The notes: a model not told the origin generated them from the sequence alone. DNA of 64,000 nucleotides from Mucilaginibacter oryzae (GCF_003148845.1 NZ_QGHA01000006.1:62001-126000), one strand, 5' to 3'; counted from the stretch's first letter, positions 25,549 through 34,886 are shown. A program made the numbers and translations.

Positions 25549-25893
25549 ATGTATATCCTTTTAATCATCGTTACCGTACTTGTATGCGCCTTGTTAGGGC
25601 TTATCGTACTTATCCAAAACCCTAAAGGCGGCGGTTTGGCATCAAATTTTTCAAGCTCGTCACAGCTAATGGGCGTACAAAAAACCGGCGATTTCCTTGA
25701 AAAAGGCACCTGGGCACTGGCTATAGCCCTGATGGTATTAACCCTCGCCATCAATGTATCGGTAAAAGGCGGCACATCAGGCAATGATAACTCAGACCTG
25801 CGCGAGAAGATCAATAACAACACTAAAGCTACCCCTGCGCCAACCAACCAGGTTCCATTTACACCGGCTGCAAAACCAGCCGACAAAAAATAA
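25549..25893 (+). CDS. secG: Preprotein translocase subunit SecG
   Basis: SecG is the small two-helix subunit of the SecYEG channel. The 114-residue protein has two transmembrane helices (MYILLIIVTVLVCALLGLIVL and a second at about residues 60-80) flanking the conserved loop IQNPKGGGLASNFSSSSQLMG, and a low-complexity Thr/Pro/Lys tail common in Bacteroidota SecG. It is the last gene of the miaB operon, closed by a terminator at 25920-25957. Confidence 0.94.
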   Translation: MYILLIIVTVLVCALLGLIVLIQNPKGGGLASNFSSSSQLMGVQKTGDFLEKGTWALAIALMVLTLAINVSVKGGTSGNDNSDLREKINNNTKATPAPTNQVPFTPAAKPADKK

Positions 25894-25919
25894 TAATAAA
25901 GGTATCTTAAATTATATAC

Positions 25920-25957
25920 AAAAGCCCCGGATAGTATCTAATCTATCCGGGGCTTTT
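25920..25957 (+). terminator. Intrinsic terminator behind secG
   Basis: A 15-bp perfect stem AAAAGCCCCGGATAG / CTATCCGGGGCTTTT with an 8-nt loop lies 27 bp behind the secG stop codon and ends the miaB-secG operon. Confidence 0.88.
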
Positions 25958-26120
25958 GCTTTGGCTTGTTTTAGGATAATGTACCTCGGTGACTTTTAGT
26001 CGATACACGTTGCTGTGGGGAGTTTACACCTACCGCCGGTAAATTCATGATTAGCAACGGTCCGGTCACCGTTATATGCTTCAAAGAAAGATTGAGCAAA
26101 AAACATAATGAGCTCAAATA

Positions 26121-26151
26121 AAAAACGCCCCGAAAAACCCGGAGCGTTTTT
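26121..26151 (-). terminator. Intrinsic terminator of the small coiled-coil protein gene
   Basis: A stem AAAAACGC / GCGTTTTT with an inner CCG/CGG pairing and an A-rich loop lies about 20 bp beyond the stop of the minus-strand gene at 26172. The run of T residues reads correctly on the minus strand. Confidence 0.75.
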
Positions 26152-26171
26152 GTTATCATTTTTAAAATCGG

Positions 26172-26510
26172 TTATAAAATCAAAATCAGCACCAAAATAA
26201 TGATAATGATAGCGCCTACCGATAGGTAAATACCGCCGCCGCCTAAAGCGTTGGCTTCTTTTTTCATGCTTTTAAGCTCGGTACGCAATTCCTTACGCTC
26301 TTCTTTGCTCAGTTGCGATTTATCCATCGCTTTAATTTCCTGCACACGGGCTTTTATTTCTTCAACACGGGCCTGCTTCTGCTCGGTTGTCATGGTAGCG
26401 ATTTCTTCTTTGCTAAGCGGAGTAAGCGCATGGCTATCGGCAGCAAATGTGTTTAACGCGGTAAACGATAACAGCAGGGTAAGGGCAAATAGATAAACTT
26501 TCTTTTTCAT
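26172..26510 (-). CDS. Small exported coiled-coil protein with C-terminal membrane anchor
   Basis: I do not recognise a named family. From the ATG at 26510 the 112-residue protein has a signal peptide (KVYLFALTLLLSFTALNTFAA), a charged helical stretch with heptad-like spacing (EEIATMTTEQKQARVEEI, about residues 34-80), a GGGG hinge and a C-terminal helix of pure aliphatic residues (GAIIIIILVLILIL). The layout suggests a periplasmic coiled coil tethered to the inner membrane by its tail. It is a single-gene unit with its own terminator; an upstream ATG at 26537 is also open but gives no better signal sequence. Confidence 0.75.
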   Translation of the reverse strand: MKKKVYLFALTLLLSFTALNTFAADSHALTPLSKEEIATMTTEQKQARVEEIKARVQEIKAMDKSQLSKEERKELRTELKSMKKEANALGGGGIYLSVGAIIIIILVLILIL

Positions 26511-26599
26511 AGTATTAATATTTAAGTGTGATTTCACTATGAAAATTAAAATTATTGAAAAATGTTTTAAGAAATTAAAAATTCGTTGTTATCAAGCCC

Positions 26600-27469
26600 T
26601 CAAATACAAATAAAGTAGGCGGCTTCAAACACATGACCCACATTTAGTTTCTGTATGGCTTCTTTTTCTTTAATATCAACCTGTTTGCCTTCGGTATCGG
26701 CACAGCCAAGCCAGGGTTCAATGCAAACAAAATCGGCGCCGGGTTTTGCCCAGATACCCAGGTAATTAAAATGCGGAAATTCGAGGGCCAAAGTTTGGTC
26801 GTGCTTATCGCTTTTTATAGTCACCATACGCGATTTCAGATTTTTAAACACCAGGGCATCGGCGTTAAACAAATCGCGGGTAAGGTAAAGCTTCTTGTTT
26901 GGTGTTGGTACCGGGTGGGTTAAGCCATTAAAAAAACCATCCTTTGATAGTGCATGGGCATCAAGGTGCTCGTCGGTTTCAAACTCAAGGTAGTAATCCT
27001 CATACATTTCGCCTTTATTAAAGGGAACATTGAACGCCGGGTGGCCTCCTACCGAAAAGTATACAGGCTTTTTATCAAGGTTAATTACCTTGTAGGTAAC
27101 ACGTAAAGCACCTTCAATAAGATGATACAAAACCTGGAAATCAAACTTAAACGGATAAACCTTCAAGGTATTTTCGCAATTGGGCAGCGAATAACTGGCC
27201 GATATTTCATCACTCTCCAGCAAAAAAAACTCCGATTGCCGGGCAAAGCCATGGCGGTTCAGGTTATATTTTTCACCATCAACAACCAACTCGTTATTGA
27301 TGAGCCCGCCAACAACCGGGAACAGGTTTGGGGCATGCCATGGCCAAATGTTTTCATCGGCCTGCCACATGTGCTCGGTTTTGGTGGCTTTATTATAATA
27401 TGAACTTAATTGCGCCCCTTTGGTATCGATGCTTACACGGATAAATTCGTTTTCTAAAGTAGTGATCAT
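26600..27469 (-). CDS. Aldose 1-epimerase family protein (GalM/LacX-like)
   Basis: Members interconvert alpha and beta anomers of aldoses, or of hexose 6-phosphates. The 289-residue protein has the all-beta mutarotase fold with the early GAQLSSYYNKATKTEHMW segment, the histidine in NRHGFARQSEF (near residue 75), the second histidine in VGGHPAFNVPF (near 145) and the catalytic glutamate in CIEPWLGCAD (near 260). No signal peptide is visible, so it is cytoplasmic. The substrate is not identifiable. It is followed by a single-gene gap on both sides. Confidence 0.88.
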   Translation of the reverse strand: MITTLENEFIRVSIDTKGAQLSSYYNKATKTEHMWQADENIWPWHAPNLFPVVGGLINNELVVDGEKYNLNRHGFARQSEFFLLESDEISASYSLPNCENTLKVYPFKFDFQVLYHLIEGALRVTYKVINLDKKPVYFSVGGHPAFNVPFNKGEMYEDYYLEFETDEHLDAHALSKDGFFNGLTHPVPTPNKKLYLTRDLFNADALVFKNLKSRMVTIKSDKHDQTLALEFPHFNYLGIWAKPGADFVCIEPWLGCADTEGKQVDIKEKEAIQKLNVGHVFEAAYFICI

Positions 27470-27482
27470 AGGAAGATATTTT

Positions 27483-27500
27483 TTGTCTGAACCGGAATTT
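27483..27500. repeat. TTGTCTGAA-family intergenic repeat, single arm
   Basis: TTGTCTGAACCGGAATTT matches the arm of the element at 5277-5377 with substitutions in the centre. A possible decayed partner (AGGAATTTTA) lies about 20 bp further. It sits between the epimerase start and the phosphoesterase stop. Confidence 0.5.
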
Positions 27501-27596
27501 TAAAACAATTGTTCCTTTTCAGGAATTTTAGCTGCATGTTAACCTAATTCCGTCAATTATACTGTTGGATAACGCCGATCAAACGAAATTAACAAA

Positions 27597-30050
27597 TCAA
27601 TCATCATCCTGTTCTTTTTTAGGTTCTAAAATTACAAAGGCGCTTCTTTTTGGCGCAGGCATGACAGATGCTTCTCCTTTTACGTACTTCCAGATCACTT
27701 CATTTAAATCGATATCCGGCGCGGCATCTTCCCTTGCAAAATTAAAAAGCTCAGAGCGGCGGCTGCTTTCATTTACGGCCACGTTGCGTTGTTCCAGGTC
27801 AACCTGGGCTGCCTTGGCGGTGTATGGCGTAAAATCGGGCTTGCCGGTAAAACAATCATACAAAGGCATGGCTGCGGCATCATACTGGCTCATGGGCGGT
27901 AAACCTAATATCAGTTCTATAGTACGTAAAACACCGGATGTTGAGTACATGCCGTGAACCACCGCGTTGCGCTTTACGTAAGGCCCGGCCAAAAACACCG
28001 GCGAGCGGTGCGCGTCGATATGGTCGGGACCATTTTGCGCATCATCTTCCAAAATAAACACCACCGATTCTTTCCAGATCGGGCTATGCGATAAATGTTC
28101 GATAAACTGGCCTATTGCCAAATCATTATCACCAACAGCGGCAATAGGCGAAATAGCGCCTTTACGCTGTCCGCTGGTATGATCGTTCGAGATGCGGATG
28201 CTATTGAAACGGGGCACGGCATTGATGGTTAGCAACGAATCAAAATCATGAGCCCAGATCTCGGTACGTTTTACATCTTTCACATCAAGGTCAAACCCGG
28301 GCGAAGCTGCACAAAAATGCCCTTCTAACGATTTCAGGCTGGCTTTACCCGGATTGCCGTCGCTTACAAATTCGCCATAGGTACGGTAGCTTATACCGGC
28401 CCGTTTGCAATAATCCCATATAAAACCATCGCGCGGATAGGCGGCTTTGCGGGTGCCCTCAAAATCATAATTACCACCGCGGCCACCATAACTGGTTGGC
28501 CACGTTTTTTCTACAAAGTCGGTAGCATAAGCGGCCGTACTCCAGTTGTGCCCGTCGGCGCTCACCTCGGCATCCACATAAAAATTATCCAGCAATACAA
28601 ACTCATTGGCAATAGCATGGTGATTTGGCGTTACCTTATTGCCGAAAATGCAAAGCGAGGTATCGCCGTTGCCCTGGGGCATATCGCCCAGCACCTGGTC
28701 GTAAGTACGGTTTTCTTTAATAATATAAAAAACGTATTTAATAGGGCTTTTTTCACCAACCCTACGCGGAATAGGGTTACCGTTTTCTCCGGGGGCTGTT
28801 TTCTCAATCTTGTCGGTAAACGGTGTATTGGCGTAAACCTGTTTGGTAAGCTTCTTCAACTCAACATCCTTGGGCTTATCAATAAAAGATAAAGTGCCTT
28901 TAAATAAACCGCCGATGTATTGTTCGCGGCTGTTAATAGCGCCCTGCTTATAACCGCTATTATCAGCTTTAGTTACAGGCTGGGGCCCTTTAGGGTTAGC
29001 CATCGAACTGAAGCCTTTACCATTTGATACCAATATTTTATTACCCAATACCTTTACATTGGTTGGGTACCACCCTACCGGTATAAAGCCTTTGCTTTTA
29101 CTGCTGCCGGGCGTAGTTACGTCAAACACGGCAAGACAGTTGTTATCGGCATTGGCAATAAACAAGGTTTTACCATCCGGCGATAAGGCAAGGCCATTAG
29201 TGGTTGACCCGGTAAGACGGGTTGGGTAAAGTGCCGTCGATACGGTTTCGACAATTTTACGCGTGGCTGTATTCACTACCGATACAGCATTGTCGTTAGC
29301 ATCAGCTATGTATAAATATTTGCCTTTTTTATCCAACAGTAACTCGTTAGGGTGACTGGGAGTTTTTATAGTGCTGAGCGTTTGCGAGGCAATATTATAA
29401 AAGCCAAGCATATCACCGCCCCACAACGATATATACAATGTTTTTTCATCGGGAGACAAAGTACAGGCATAAGCTTCGGCCGGTAGTTTTACCTTGTTTA
29501 CAATCTCCTTTTTACCAGGATTGATAATGTACAGCGTGCTATCCTCTTTGGTTACCGAATAAAGGCGGCTATTACTCCTGTTGGTTACCAGGCCGGTTGG
29601 GCAAACCTTGCTTTTAGGCCAGGAATTAGCGGCCAATTTAATGGTATCTGGCGTACCCAGTTTATCAGCTTTGATGTTATAAACTAAAATGCAGTTATCA
29701 TTGCCACCCGAGGCGTAGAGTTTTTTCTCATCGCGGCTGAAGGCGAGGCCATACCACGATTTCCTGATCACCTGCTCATCTAAAAGTTTTTCATTTTGAG
29801 GATCGATGAGCTGGATAGATTGAGTGCTTTGGCCGTTATTGGTAACAGCCAGCAGCCTGCCCGATGACGAAAGCTGCATATTAAGCGGCAGATCGCCAAG
29901 TGGCAACGACCTGCCCGCCGGACTCAGTTTCCAGCCGTTGGGCAATAAAACTTGCCCTGTCTGTTCAATTTTACCCGGAAGTTTGGTTTGAGCTAAAGAC
30001 TGAAATGCGATACATAACAAGGCAATGCCGCCAGCCAATTTTAATTTCAT
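27597..30050 (-). CDS. YncE-like beta-propeller fused to an alkaline-phosphatase-superfamily phosphoesterase
   Basis: The 817-residue exported protein has a signal peptide (GGIALLCIAFQSLAQ) and two modules. The first (about residues 35-400) is a seven-bladed-propeller array with recurrent pieces such as LSPDGKTLFIANADNNCLAVFD. The second (about 425-790) is a phosphoesterase of the PF04185 type, with IIKENRTYDQVLGDM, DNFYVDAEVSADGHNWSTAAY and a metal-site-like FILEDDAQNGPDHIDAHRSP. Such phosphoesterases act on phospholipids or acid phosphate esters outside the cytoplasm; the propeller probably docks a partner or substrate. The likely promoter is at 30068-30075. Confidence 0.88.
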   Translation of the reverse strand: MKLKLAGGIALLCIAFQSLAQTKLPGKIEQTGQVLLPNGWKLSPAGRSLPLGDLPLNMQLSSSGRLLAVTNNGQSTQSIQLIDPQNEKLLDEQVIRKSWYGLAFSRDEKKLYASGGNDNCILVYNIKADKLGTPDTIKLAANSWPKSKVCPTGLVTNRSNSRLYSVTKEDSTLYIINPGKKEIVNKVKLPAEAYACTLSPDEKTLYISLWGGDMLGFYNIASQTLSTIKTPSHPNELLLDKKGKYLYIADANDNAVSVVNTATRKIVETVSTALYPTRLTGSTTNGLALSPDGKTLFIANADNNCLAVFDVTTPGSSKSKGFIPVGWYPTNVKVLGNKILVSNGKGFSSMANPKGPQPVTKADNSGYKQGAINSREQYIGGLFKGTLSFIDKPKDVELKKLTKQVYANTPFTDKIEKTAPGENGNPIPRRVGEKSPIKYVFYIIKENRTYDQVLGDMPQGNGDTSLCIFGNKVTPNHHAIANEFVLLDNFYVDAEVSADGHNWSTAAYATDFVEKTWPTSYGGRGGNYDFEGTRKAAYPRDGFIWDYCKRAGISYRTYGEFVSDGNPGKASLKSLEGHFCAASPGFDLDVKDVKRTEIWAHDFDSLLTINAVPRFNSIRISNDHTSGQRKGAISPIAAVGDNDLAIGQFIEHLSHSPIWKESVVFILEDDAQNGPDHIDAHRSPVFLAGPYVKRNAVVHGMYSTSGVLRTIELILGLPPMSQYDAAAMPLYDCFTGKPDFTPYTAKAAQVDLEQRNVAVNESSRRSELFNFAREDAAPDIDLNEVIWKYVKGEASVMPAPKRSAFVILEPKKEQDDD

Positions 30051-30053
30051 ACG

Positions 30054-30086
30054 AAAACGATTTTAGTCAAAATTACAAATCGTTTT
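30054..30086 (-). promoter_or_regulatory. -7 box inside a palindrome, upstream of the propeller/phosphoesterase gene
   Basis: TAATTTTG (30068-30075, minus strand) matches TAnnTTTG and ends 17 nt before the ATG at 30050. It is flanked by a perfect 10-bp inverted repeat AAAACGATTT (30054-30063) and AAATCGTTTT (30077-30086), which could be an operator. Confidence 0.5.
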
Positions 30087-30270
30087 GCTGGCAGAGGGAG
30101 AGTTAATAAAAACTTAATATTGAACGGGGTTAAAACTCTTCAACAAGATAAAAAGCAGGGCTCCTGGGGCAGCTTATGCCTTTGGGCCAATTGATGGCGG
30201 GAATTCCGATAATTAAGCAGCATGCTGATTTTCTCCTAACCGCCGATCTCCCTTCACTAATCTCTATCTT

Positions 30271-33200
30271 TTACTGTTGCTGATAACGGCTCAGCTTTTC
30301 ATAAAGCACACGCGGATCAAATGGTTTAAGAATATAGTCGTTCATACCAACGCCATTAATTTCGCCTATCTCGTTACTGAGCATAGAGGCGGTAAGCGCG
30401 ATGATGGGCAGGTTTTTAAAATATGGTTCGGCTTTTGAGCGGATAATGCCGGTGGCTTCCAATCCATCCATTTGTGGCATGTGGATATCCATCAGCACTA
30501 CGTTATAGTTACGGTTACCTTCAACTTTTTCAATGGCTTCGATGCCATTTTCGGCAAAATCAGCATTCGCTCCCCACTTTTTCAATATTTTATTGATAAG
30601 CAGGCGATTGATCTGGTTATCATCCACTACTAAAACGTTTATTTTCAGTCCTTCTTCCACGTTGTTATTATTGCTGTTTAACTGGTTATTTCCCTTTTTA
30701 AAACTTATTGTAAACCAAAATGTCGATCCCTGCCCGGGCTTGCTATCCACATTAATACGCGAATCGTGCAGTTCAATCAGTCGTTTACTAATGGCCAAAC
30801 CCAGACCTGTACCGCCATATTTGCGCGTAGTATCTATCTCAGCCTGCTTAAATTGTTCAAATATAGCTCCCTGCTTATTTGGCGCGATACCTATACCGGT
30901 ATCAATTACCGCAAAACGAATGCGTACATCATGCTCACTCTCCTGTATTACCTTTAAATCGATAGTAACGCCACCCTTTTCGGTAAACTTAATTGCGTTA
31001 CCGGTAAGGTTTAGCAGGATCTGGATTAACCGTGTCCTGTCGCCCAAAATAACGTTAGGTACGGCTTGATCAATACTATGGCTAAGATAAATATTTTTTT
31101 CGCCGGCCTTATATTGCATCGAGCTGGTTATGCTTTGTACAACATCGCGTAAATCAACCCGTTGCTTTTCAAGCTCAACATTACCCGTTTCTATCTTGGC
31201 AAAATCAAGCACATCGTTTATCAGTGTCATCAGGTTTTCGGCCGAAAATTTCAGGATATTAAGGTTTTCTTTTTGGCTTTCGAGCGGGTTATCCTCTGCC
31301 AACAGGTGCGACATTCCTATTACCGCGTTAAGCGGCGTACGGATTTCGTGGCTCATTACCGATATGAACATATCCTTAGCCCGGCTTAACTGTATCGCCT
31401 CCTCGCGGGCGTTGATCAGTTCTATCTCTGCCTTCTTTTTAGCGGTTATATCAATAATTACTTCAATATATTTATCAACCTCGCCTTTACTGTTCAAAAT
31501 AACCGAATTGATAACCGAAATCCAGAGCGGCTGCCCGTCTTTACGGTAAACCAGCAAATCAACATCGAAAGACTGCTTGTTCCGGGATAATTCGCGGGCT
31601 TTTTGAATGATAGATACGTCCGTCAGTTCACCTTTCAGCACATCGCCAAGGTGATTGTTGTGCACATCTGTCAGCCTGTACCCGGTAATGTGCTCAAAGG
31701 CGCTGTTTACCCATTCAACCTTGCCATCGCTGTTGTTAATTACCACGCCGCTGGCCGTACTGCTGGCTACTAATGATAGTAACATGAGCTGATCTTCGGC
31801 TTTTTTTCGTTCGGTAACATCAACCATTACGGCTATCTGCCGCTCAACCTGACCCGTTTCATTTAGCAACGGACTGTTTGACAGGAACACCCATAAAGGC
31901 GTTTTATCTTTTTTGTAGATTTTGATCTCTACCTCGTAAGGTCGTTTTTCTTCAACAGCCTTTACTGCCGATTTAAAAACCTCCAGGTCGCTGTCTTCAC
32001 CCAGCAGCATGGTACCGAAAGCCCTGCCCTTCATTTCGGTAAGGGTATAGCCTATGGTGTTTTCAAGGGCTTCATTCATCCATACCACCCGGCCTTGCGC
32101 ATCCCGGATCAGAATGCCGCTTGGCGATTTGCGGGCCGCGAACGATAAAATTTCCACCTCCTGCTCGGCGAGTTTACGTTTGGTAATATCAATAATTACC
32201 CGGATTGACTTATCAACACTCCCGTCGGCATTATAAATCAAGGAATTCATTACCGAGATCCATTTCGGAGAACCATTTTTGGCATTAAAGAATAATTCTA
32301 TCTCGTATGGTTTCTTATCGCGGATGGCCTCATCCAGCTTTTCTACAGCTTCGGGGCTCAATGGCTTGCCCTGTATTACATCGCGTAAACGGCGGTGTTC
32401 CACATCGGCAAAACTATAACCGGTGATATTTACGAAGGCATCATTGGTCCATATAATCTGGTCGGCGGCGTTACTGATCACTACGCCGTTACTTACCTTG
32501 CTGGCCACCAGCGAAAGCTGTTCAAGTTCCTGCGCCACCTGTTTTTGGTGGGTGATGTCGCGTCCGCTTGCAAACCATTTGTCGTCCTTAAAAGTAGCCG
32601 ACCAACTGATGCATTTGGCGCCGTTTTCCCCGGTTAGTACCGTGGTTTCTATTTCAAATTTACGTTGCTGTTTGGCAATGCCGTTTTTTAATGCAGATAA
32701 TGATCGCTCACGTTCCTCTTCCGGAAAAAAATCCCAGATAGCTTTATCCTTAACCTCGTCCGGAGTATATCCAAGCACCCATTTTACTGCGCGGTTTATG
32801 TGCCCGATTTTAAAATCCCTGTCCATAATACAATGGATATCGGGCGAGCTATCAAACAGATCATGAAACTCTTTATAGGCAACCAGGCTCTGCTCCAACT
32901 CAAGCTTTTGTTTTCGAAGCAAAAAATGCGACATTACCTCATCGGCAAGTACCCTAAGCGCGTCCTTCTGCTCTGCCGTTAGTTTACGGGGCTTCTTATC
33001 CATTACGCACAAAGAGCCAAGCCGGTGACCGTCGGGGTCAACTAACGGGGCGCCTGCATAAAAACGCAGGCCGTTGGCGCAGGCAAAAGGATTGGCTTTT
33101 AATTCCTCATCCTGCTGTATATCGGTTATTTCAAGAAGCGCGTCTGATTGAATGGTGCGGTTGCAAAAAGCGTCGGCGCGGGGTGTTTGGTCCGCGTCGA

Positions 33201-33396
33201 CGCCATAAGTTGATTTAAACCATTGCCTGTCGGCATCAATAAGGGTGATGAATGCCACAGGCGCCTGGCATATATAGGATGCGAGCCGGGTAATGGCGTC
33301 GTATTCCTTTTCGGGCAAGCTGTCAAGTACCCTGTACGATTGCAGGGCGGCTAAACGTTTGTTTTCGGCACTGGTAGAAGCTTGCCTGTCTGTCAT
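30271..33396 (-). CDS. Soluble hybrid histidine kinase: GAF, four PAS, HisKA, HATPase, receiver
   Basis: The 1041-residue protein has no membrane helix. In order: a GAF domain (about 25-160), PAS 1 (about 175-285), three closely similar PAS/PAC units (about 290-670), HisKA with H-box FISVMSHEIRTPLNAVIGMS (near 690), HATPase with N-box LNLTGNAIKFTEKG, DTGIGIAP and GGTGLGLAISKRL (about 800-900), and a receiver with phospho-acceptor aspartate in VVLMDIHMPQMDG and conserved lysine in YILKPFD (about 915-1035). PAS 2-4 begin alike (LSLVASKVSNGVVI, LSFAARKSPSGILI, LSLVASSTASGVVI), so they arose by duplication. It senses a cytoplasmic signal; no output regulator lies nearby. It follows glyA by 6 bp, so the two may share a transcript. 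Confidence 0.93.
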   Translation of the reverse strand: MTDRQASTSAENKRLAALQSYRVLDSLPEKEYDAITRLASYICQAPVAFITLIDADRQWFKSTYGVDADQTPRADAFCNRTIQSDALLEITDIQQDEELKANPFACANGLRFYAGAPLVDPDGHRLGSLCVMDKKPRKLTAEQKDALRVLADEVMSHFLLRKQKLELEQSLVAYKEFHDLFDSSPDIHCIMDRDFKIGHINRAVKWVLGYTPDEVKDKAIWDFFPEEERERSLSALKNGIAKQQRKFEIETTVLTGENGAKCISWSATFKDDKWFASGRDITHQKQVAQELEQLSLVASKVSNGVVISNAADQIIWTNDAFVNITGYSFADVEHRRLRDVIQGKPLSPEAVEKLDEAIRDKKPYEIELFFNAKNGSPKWISVMNSLIYNADGSVDKSIRVIIDITKRKLAEQEVEILSFAARKSPSGILIRDAQGRVVWMNEALENTIGYTLTEMKGRAFGTMLLGEDSDLEVFKSAVKAVEEKRPYEVEIKIYKKDKTPLWVFLSNSPLLNETGQVERQIAVMVDVTERKKAEDQLMLLSLVASSTASGVVINNSDGKVEWVNSAFEHITGYRLTDVHNNHLGDVLKGELTDVSIIQKARELSRNKQSFDVDLLVYRKDGQPLWISVINSVILNSKGEVDKYIEVIIDITAKKKAEIELINAREEAIQLSRAKDMFISVMSHEIRTPLNAVIGMSHLLAEDNPLESQKENLNILKFSAENLMTLINDVLDFAKIETGNVELEKQRVDLRDVVQSITSSMQYKAGEKNIYLSHSIDQAVPNVILGDRTRLIQILLNLTGNAIKFTEKGGVTIDLKVIQESEHDVRIRFAVIDTGIGIAPNKQGAIFEQFKQAEIDTTRKYGGTGLGLAISKRLIELHDSRINVDSKPGQGSTFWFTISFKKGNNQLNSNNNNVEEGLKINVLVVDDNQINRLLINKILKKWGANADFAENGIEAIEKVEGNRNYNVVLMDIHMPQMDGLEATGIIRSKAEPYFKNLPIIALTASMLSNEIGEINGVGMNDYILKPFDPRVLYEKLSRYQQQ

Positions 33397-33402
33397 TTTT
33401 TA

Positions 33403-34689
33403 TTATTCCGTATCCTTATCCCGGTACAGCGGGAAATCTTCCATTAATTTATGGACTTTTTTACGAACTTTTTTAATAGAATGTTCATTTTCAGGATCAG
33501 AAATTACAGCGTCTATCAATTCAACTATTTCTTCCATGTGTTTTTCTTTTAAACCACGGGTTGTAATAGCAGCAGTACCTACACGGATGCCCGAAGTTAC
33601 AAATGGCGATTTATCATCAAACGGCACCATGTTTTTATTAGCCGTGATATCGGCGGCAACCAACGCGTTCTCGGCAGCTTTGCCGGTAATGTTTTTATTG
33701 CGAAGGTCGATCAGCATCAGGTGGTTATCGGTACCGCCGGATATTAACTGATAACCGCGCTTAACAAATGCTTCAGCCATAGCTTCGGCATTCTTTTTAA
33801 CCTGTACAATGTATTTCATGTAGCCATCGCTCAAAGCCTCGCCAAAAGCGATAGCTTTAGCAGCAATGATATGCTCCAGCGGGCCACCTTGCGTACCCGG
33901 GAAAACAGCCATATCCAATAATGACGACATCATCCTGATCTCGCCTTTTGGCGTTTTTAATCCCCATGGATTTTCAAAATCCTTACCCATCATAATCATA
34001 CCGCCACGTGGGCCGCGCAGGGTTTTGTGGGTGGTAGTAGACACGATGTGACAATGCGGAAGCGGATCGTTCAGCAAACCACGGGCGATAAAGCCTGCAG
34101 GGTGAGCGATATCGGCCAGTACCAAAGCACCAACTTCATCAGCTACTTTACGGATAAACTCATAATCCCAATCGCGCGAATAGGCCGAAGCGCCACAAAT
34201 GATCAGTTTCGGTTTTTCGCGCAGGGCTACTTCCTTCAACTGCTCATAATCAACGCGGCCGGTTTCCTTATTCACCCCGTAAAAATGAGGCTCATATAAT
34301 TTACCCGAAAAGTTTACAGGAGAACCATGTGTTAAGTGACCACCATGCGAAAGATCAAAACCTAATATTTTATCGCCCGGTTGAAGCACGGCAAGCAAAA
34401 CCGCCGCGTTGGCCTGCGCACCAGAGTGAGGCTGTACGTTAACCCACTCGGCGTTGAACAGTTGTTTGGCACGTTCAATAGCAATGGTTTCAATTTCGTC
34501 AACCACCTGGCAGCCGCCGTAGTAGCGTTTGCCGGGTAAACCTTCGGCATATTTGTTGGTAGCTACCGAACCCGCAGCTTCCATAACCTGCCTGCTTACA
34601 AAATTTTCAGACGCTATCAGCTCAATACCTTCTTCCTGGCGCTGCTGTTCTTCATCCAATAACTTAAATATCAGTTTGTCTCTTTTCAT
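33403..34689 (-). CDS. glyA: Serine hydroxymethyltransferase
   Basis: GlyA is the PLP enzyme that converts serine and tetrahydrofolate to glycine and 5,10-methylene-THF, the main one-carbon source. The 428-residue protein carries the family signature with the PLP lysine in IVSTTTHKTLRGPRGGMIM (near residue 224), plus IELIASENFVSRQVMEAAGS at the N-terminus and YAEGLPGKRYYGGC (near 48-61). Length and ends are normal. Transcription probably starts at the -7 box 34708-34715, and the histidine kinase gene follows with a 6-bp gap. Confidence 0.97.
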   Translation of the reverse strand: MKRDKLIFKLLDEEQQRQEEGIELIASENFVSRQVMEAAGSVATNKYAEGLPGKRYYGGCQVVDEIETIAIERAKQLFNAEWVNVQPHSGAQANAAVLLAVLQPGDKILGFDLSHGGHLTHGSPVNFSGKLYEPHFYGVNKETGRVDYEQLKEVALREKPKLIICGASAYSRDWDYEFIRKVADEVGALVLADIAHPAGFIARGLLNDPLPHCHIVSTTTHKTLRGPRGGMIMMGKDFENPWGLKTPKGEIRMMSSLLDMAVFPGTQGGPLEHIIAAKAIAFGEALSDGYMKYIVQVKKNAEAMAEAFVKRGYQLISGGTDNHLMLIDLRNKNITGKAAENALVAADITANKNMVPFDDKSPFVTSGIRVGTAAITTRGLKEKHMEEIVELIDAVISDPENEHSIKKVRKKVHKLMEDFPLYRDKDTE

Positions 34690-34707
34690 TGTGTGATTTT
34701 AACGGCG

Positions 34708-34715
34708 CAAAGTTA
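34708..34715 (-). promoter_or_regulatory. -7 promoter box of glyA
   Basis: TAACTTTG on the minus strand fits TAnnTTTG and ends 18 nt before the ATG at 34689. Confidence 0.6.
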
Positions 34716-34727
34716 AGCAAATGTTAC

Positions 34728-34760
34728 AGATTTGAGACGTTAGATGTGAGATTTGAGACG
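34728..34760. repeat. Short direct repeat AGATTTGAGACG
   Basis: Two identical 12-mers at 34728-34739 and 34749-34760, separated by 9 bp (TTAGATGTG). They lie upstream of the glyA promoter. Confidence 0.55.
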
Positions 34761-34886
34761 CCGTAAGCGTAGATTTTAAAAAGGTTTTATACTGCCTAAT
34801 TTTATTTGCTATTCAGGCCTTTACGACGAATAAACCATTCGTTTACATCTTCAATTCTAATGATCAAGTAGTGGGGATTTAAAATC

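Noticed and set aside
25958..26120. Small RNA between secG and the coiled-coil gene
   Set aside because: Two terminators bound this stretch, but I see no promoter box or conserved structure within it.
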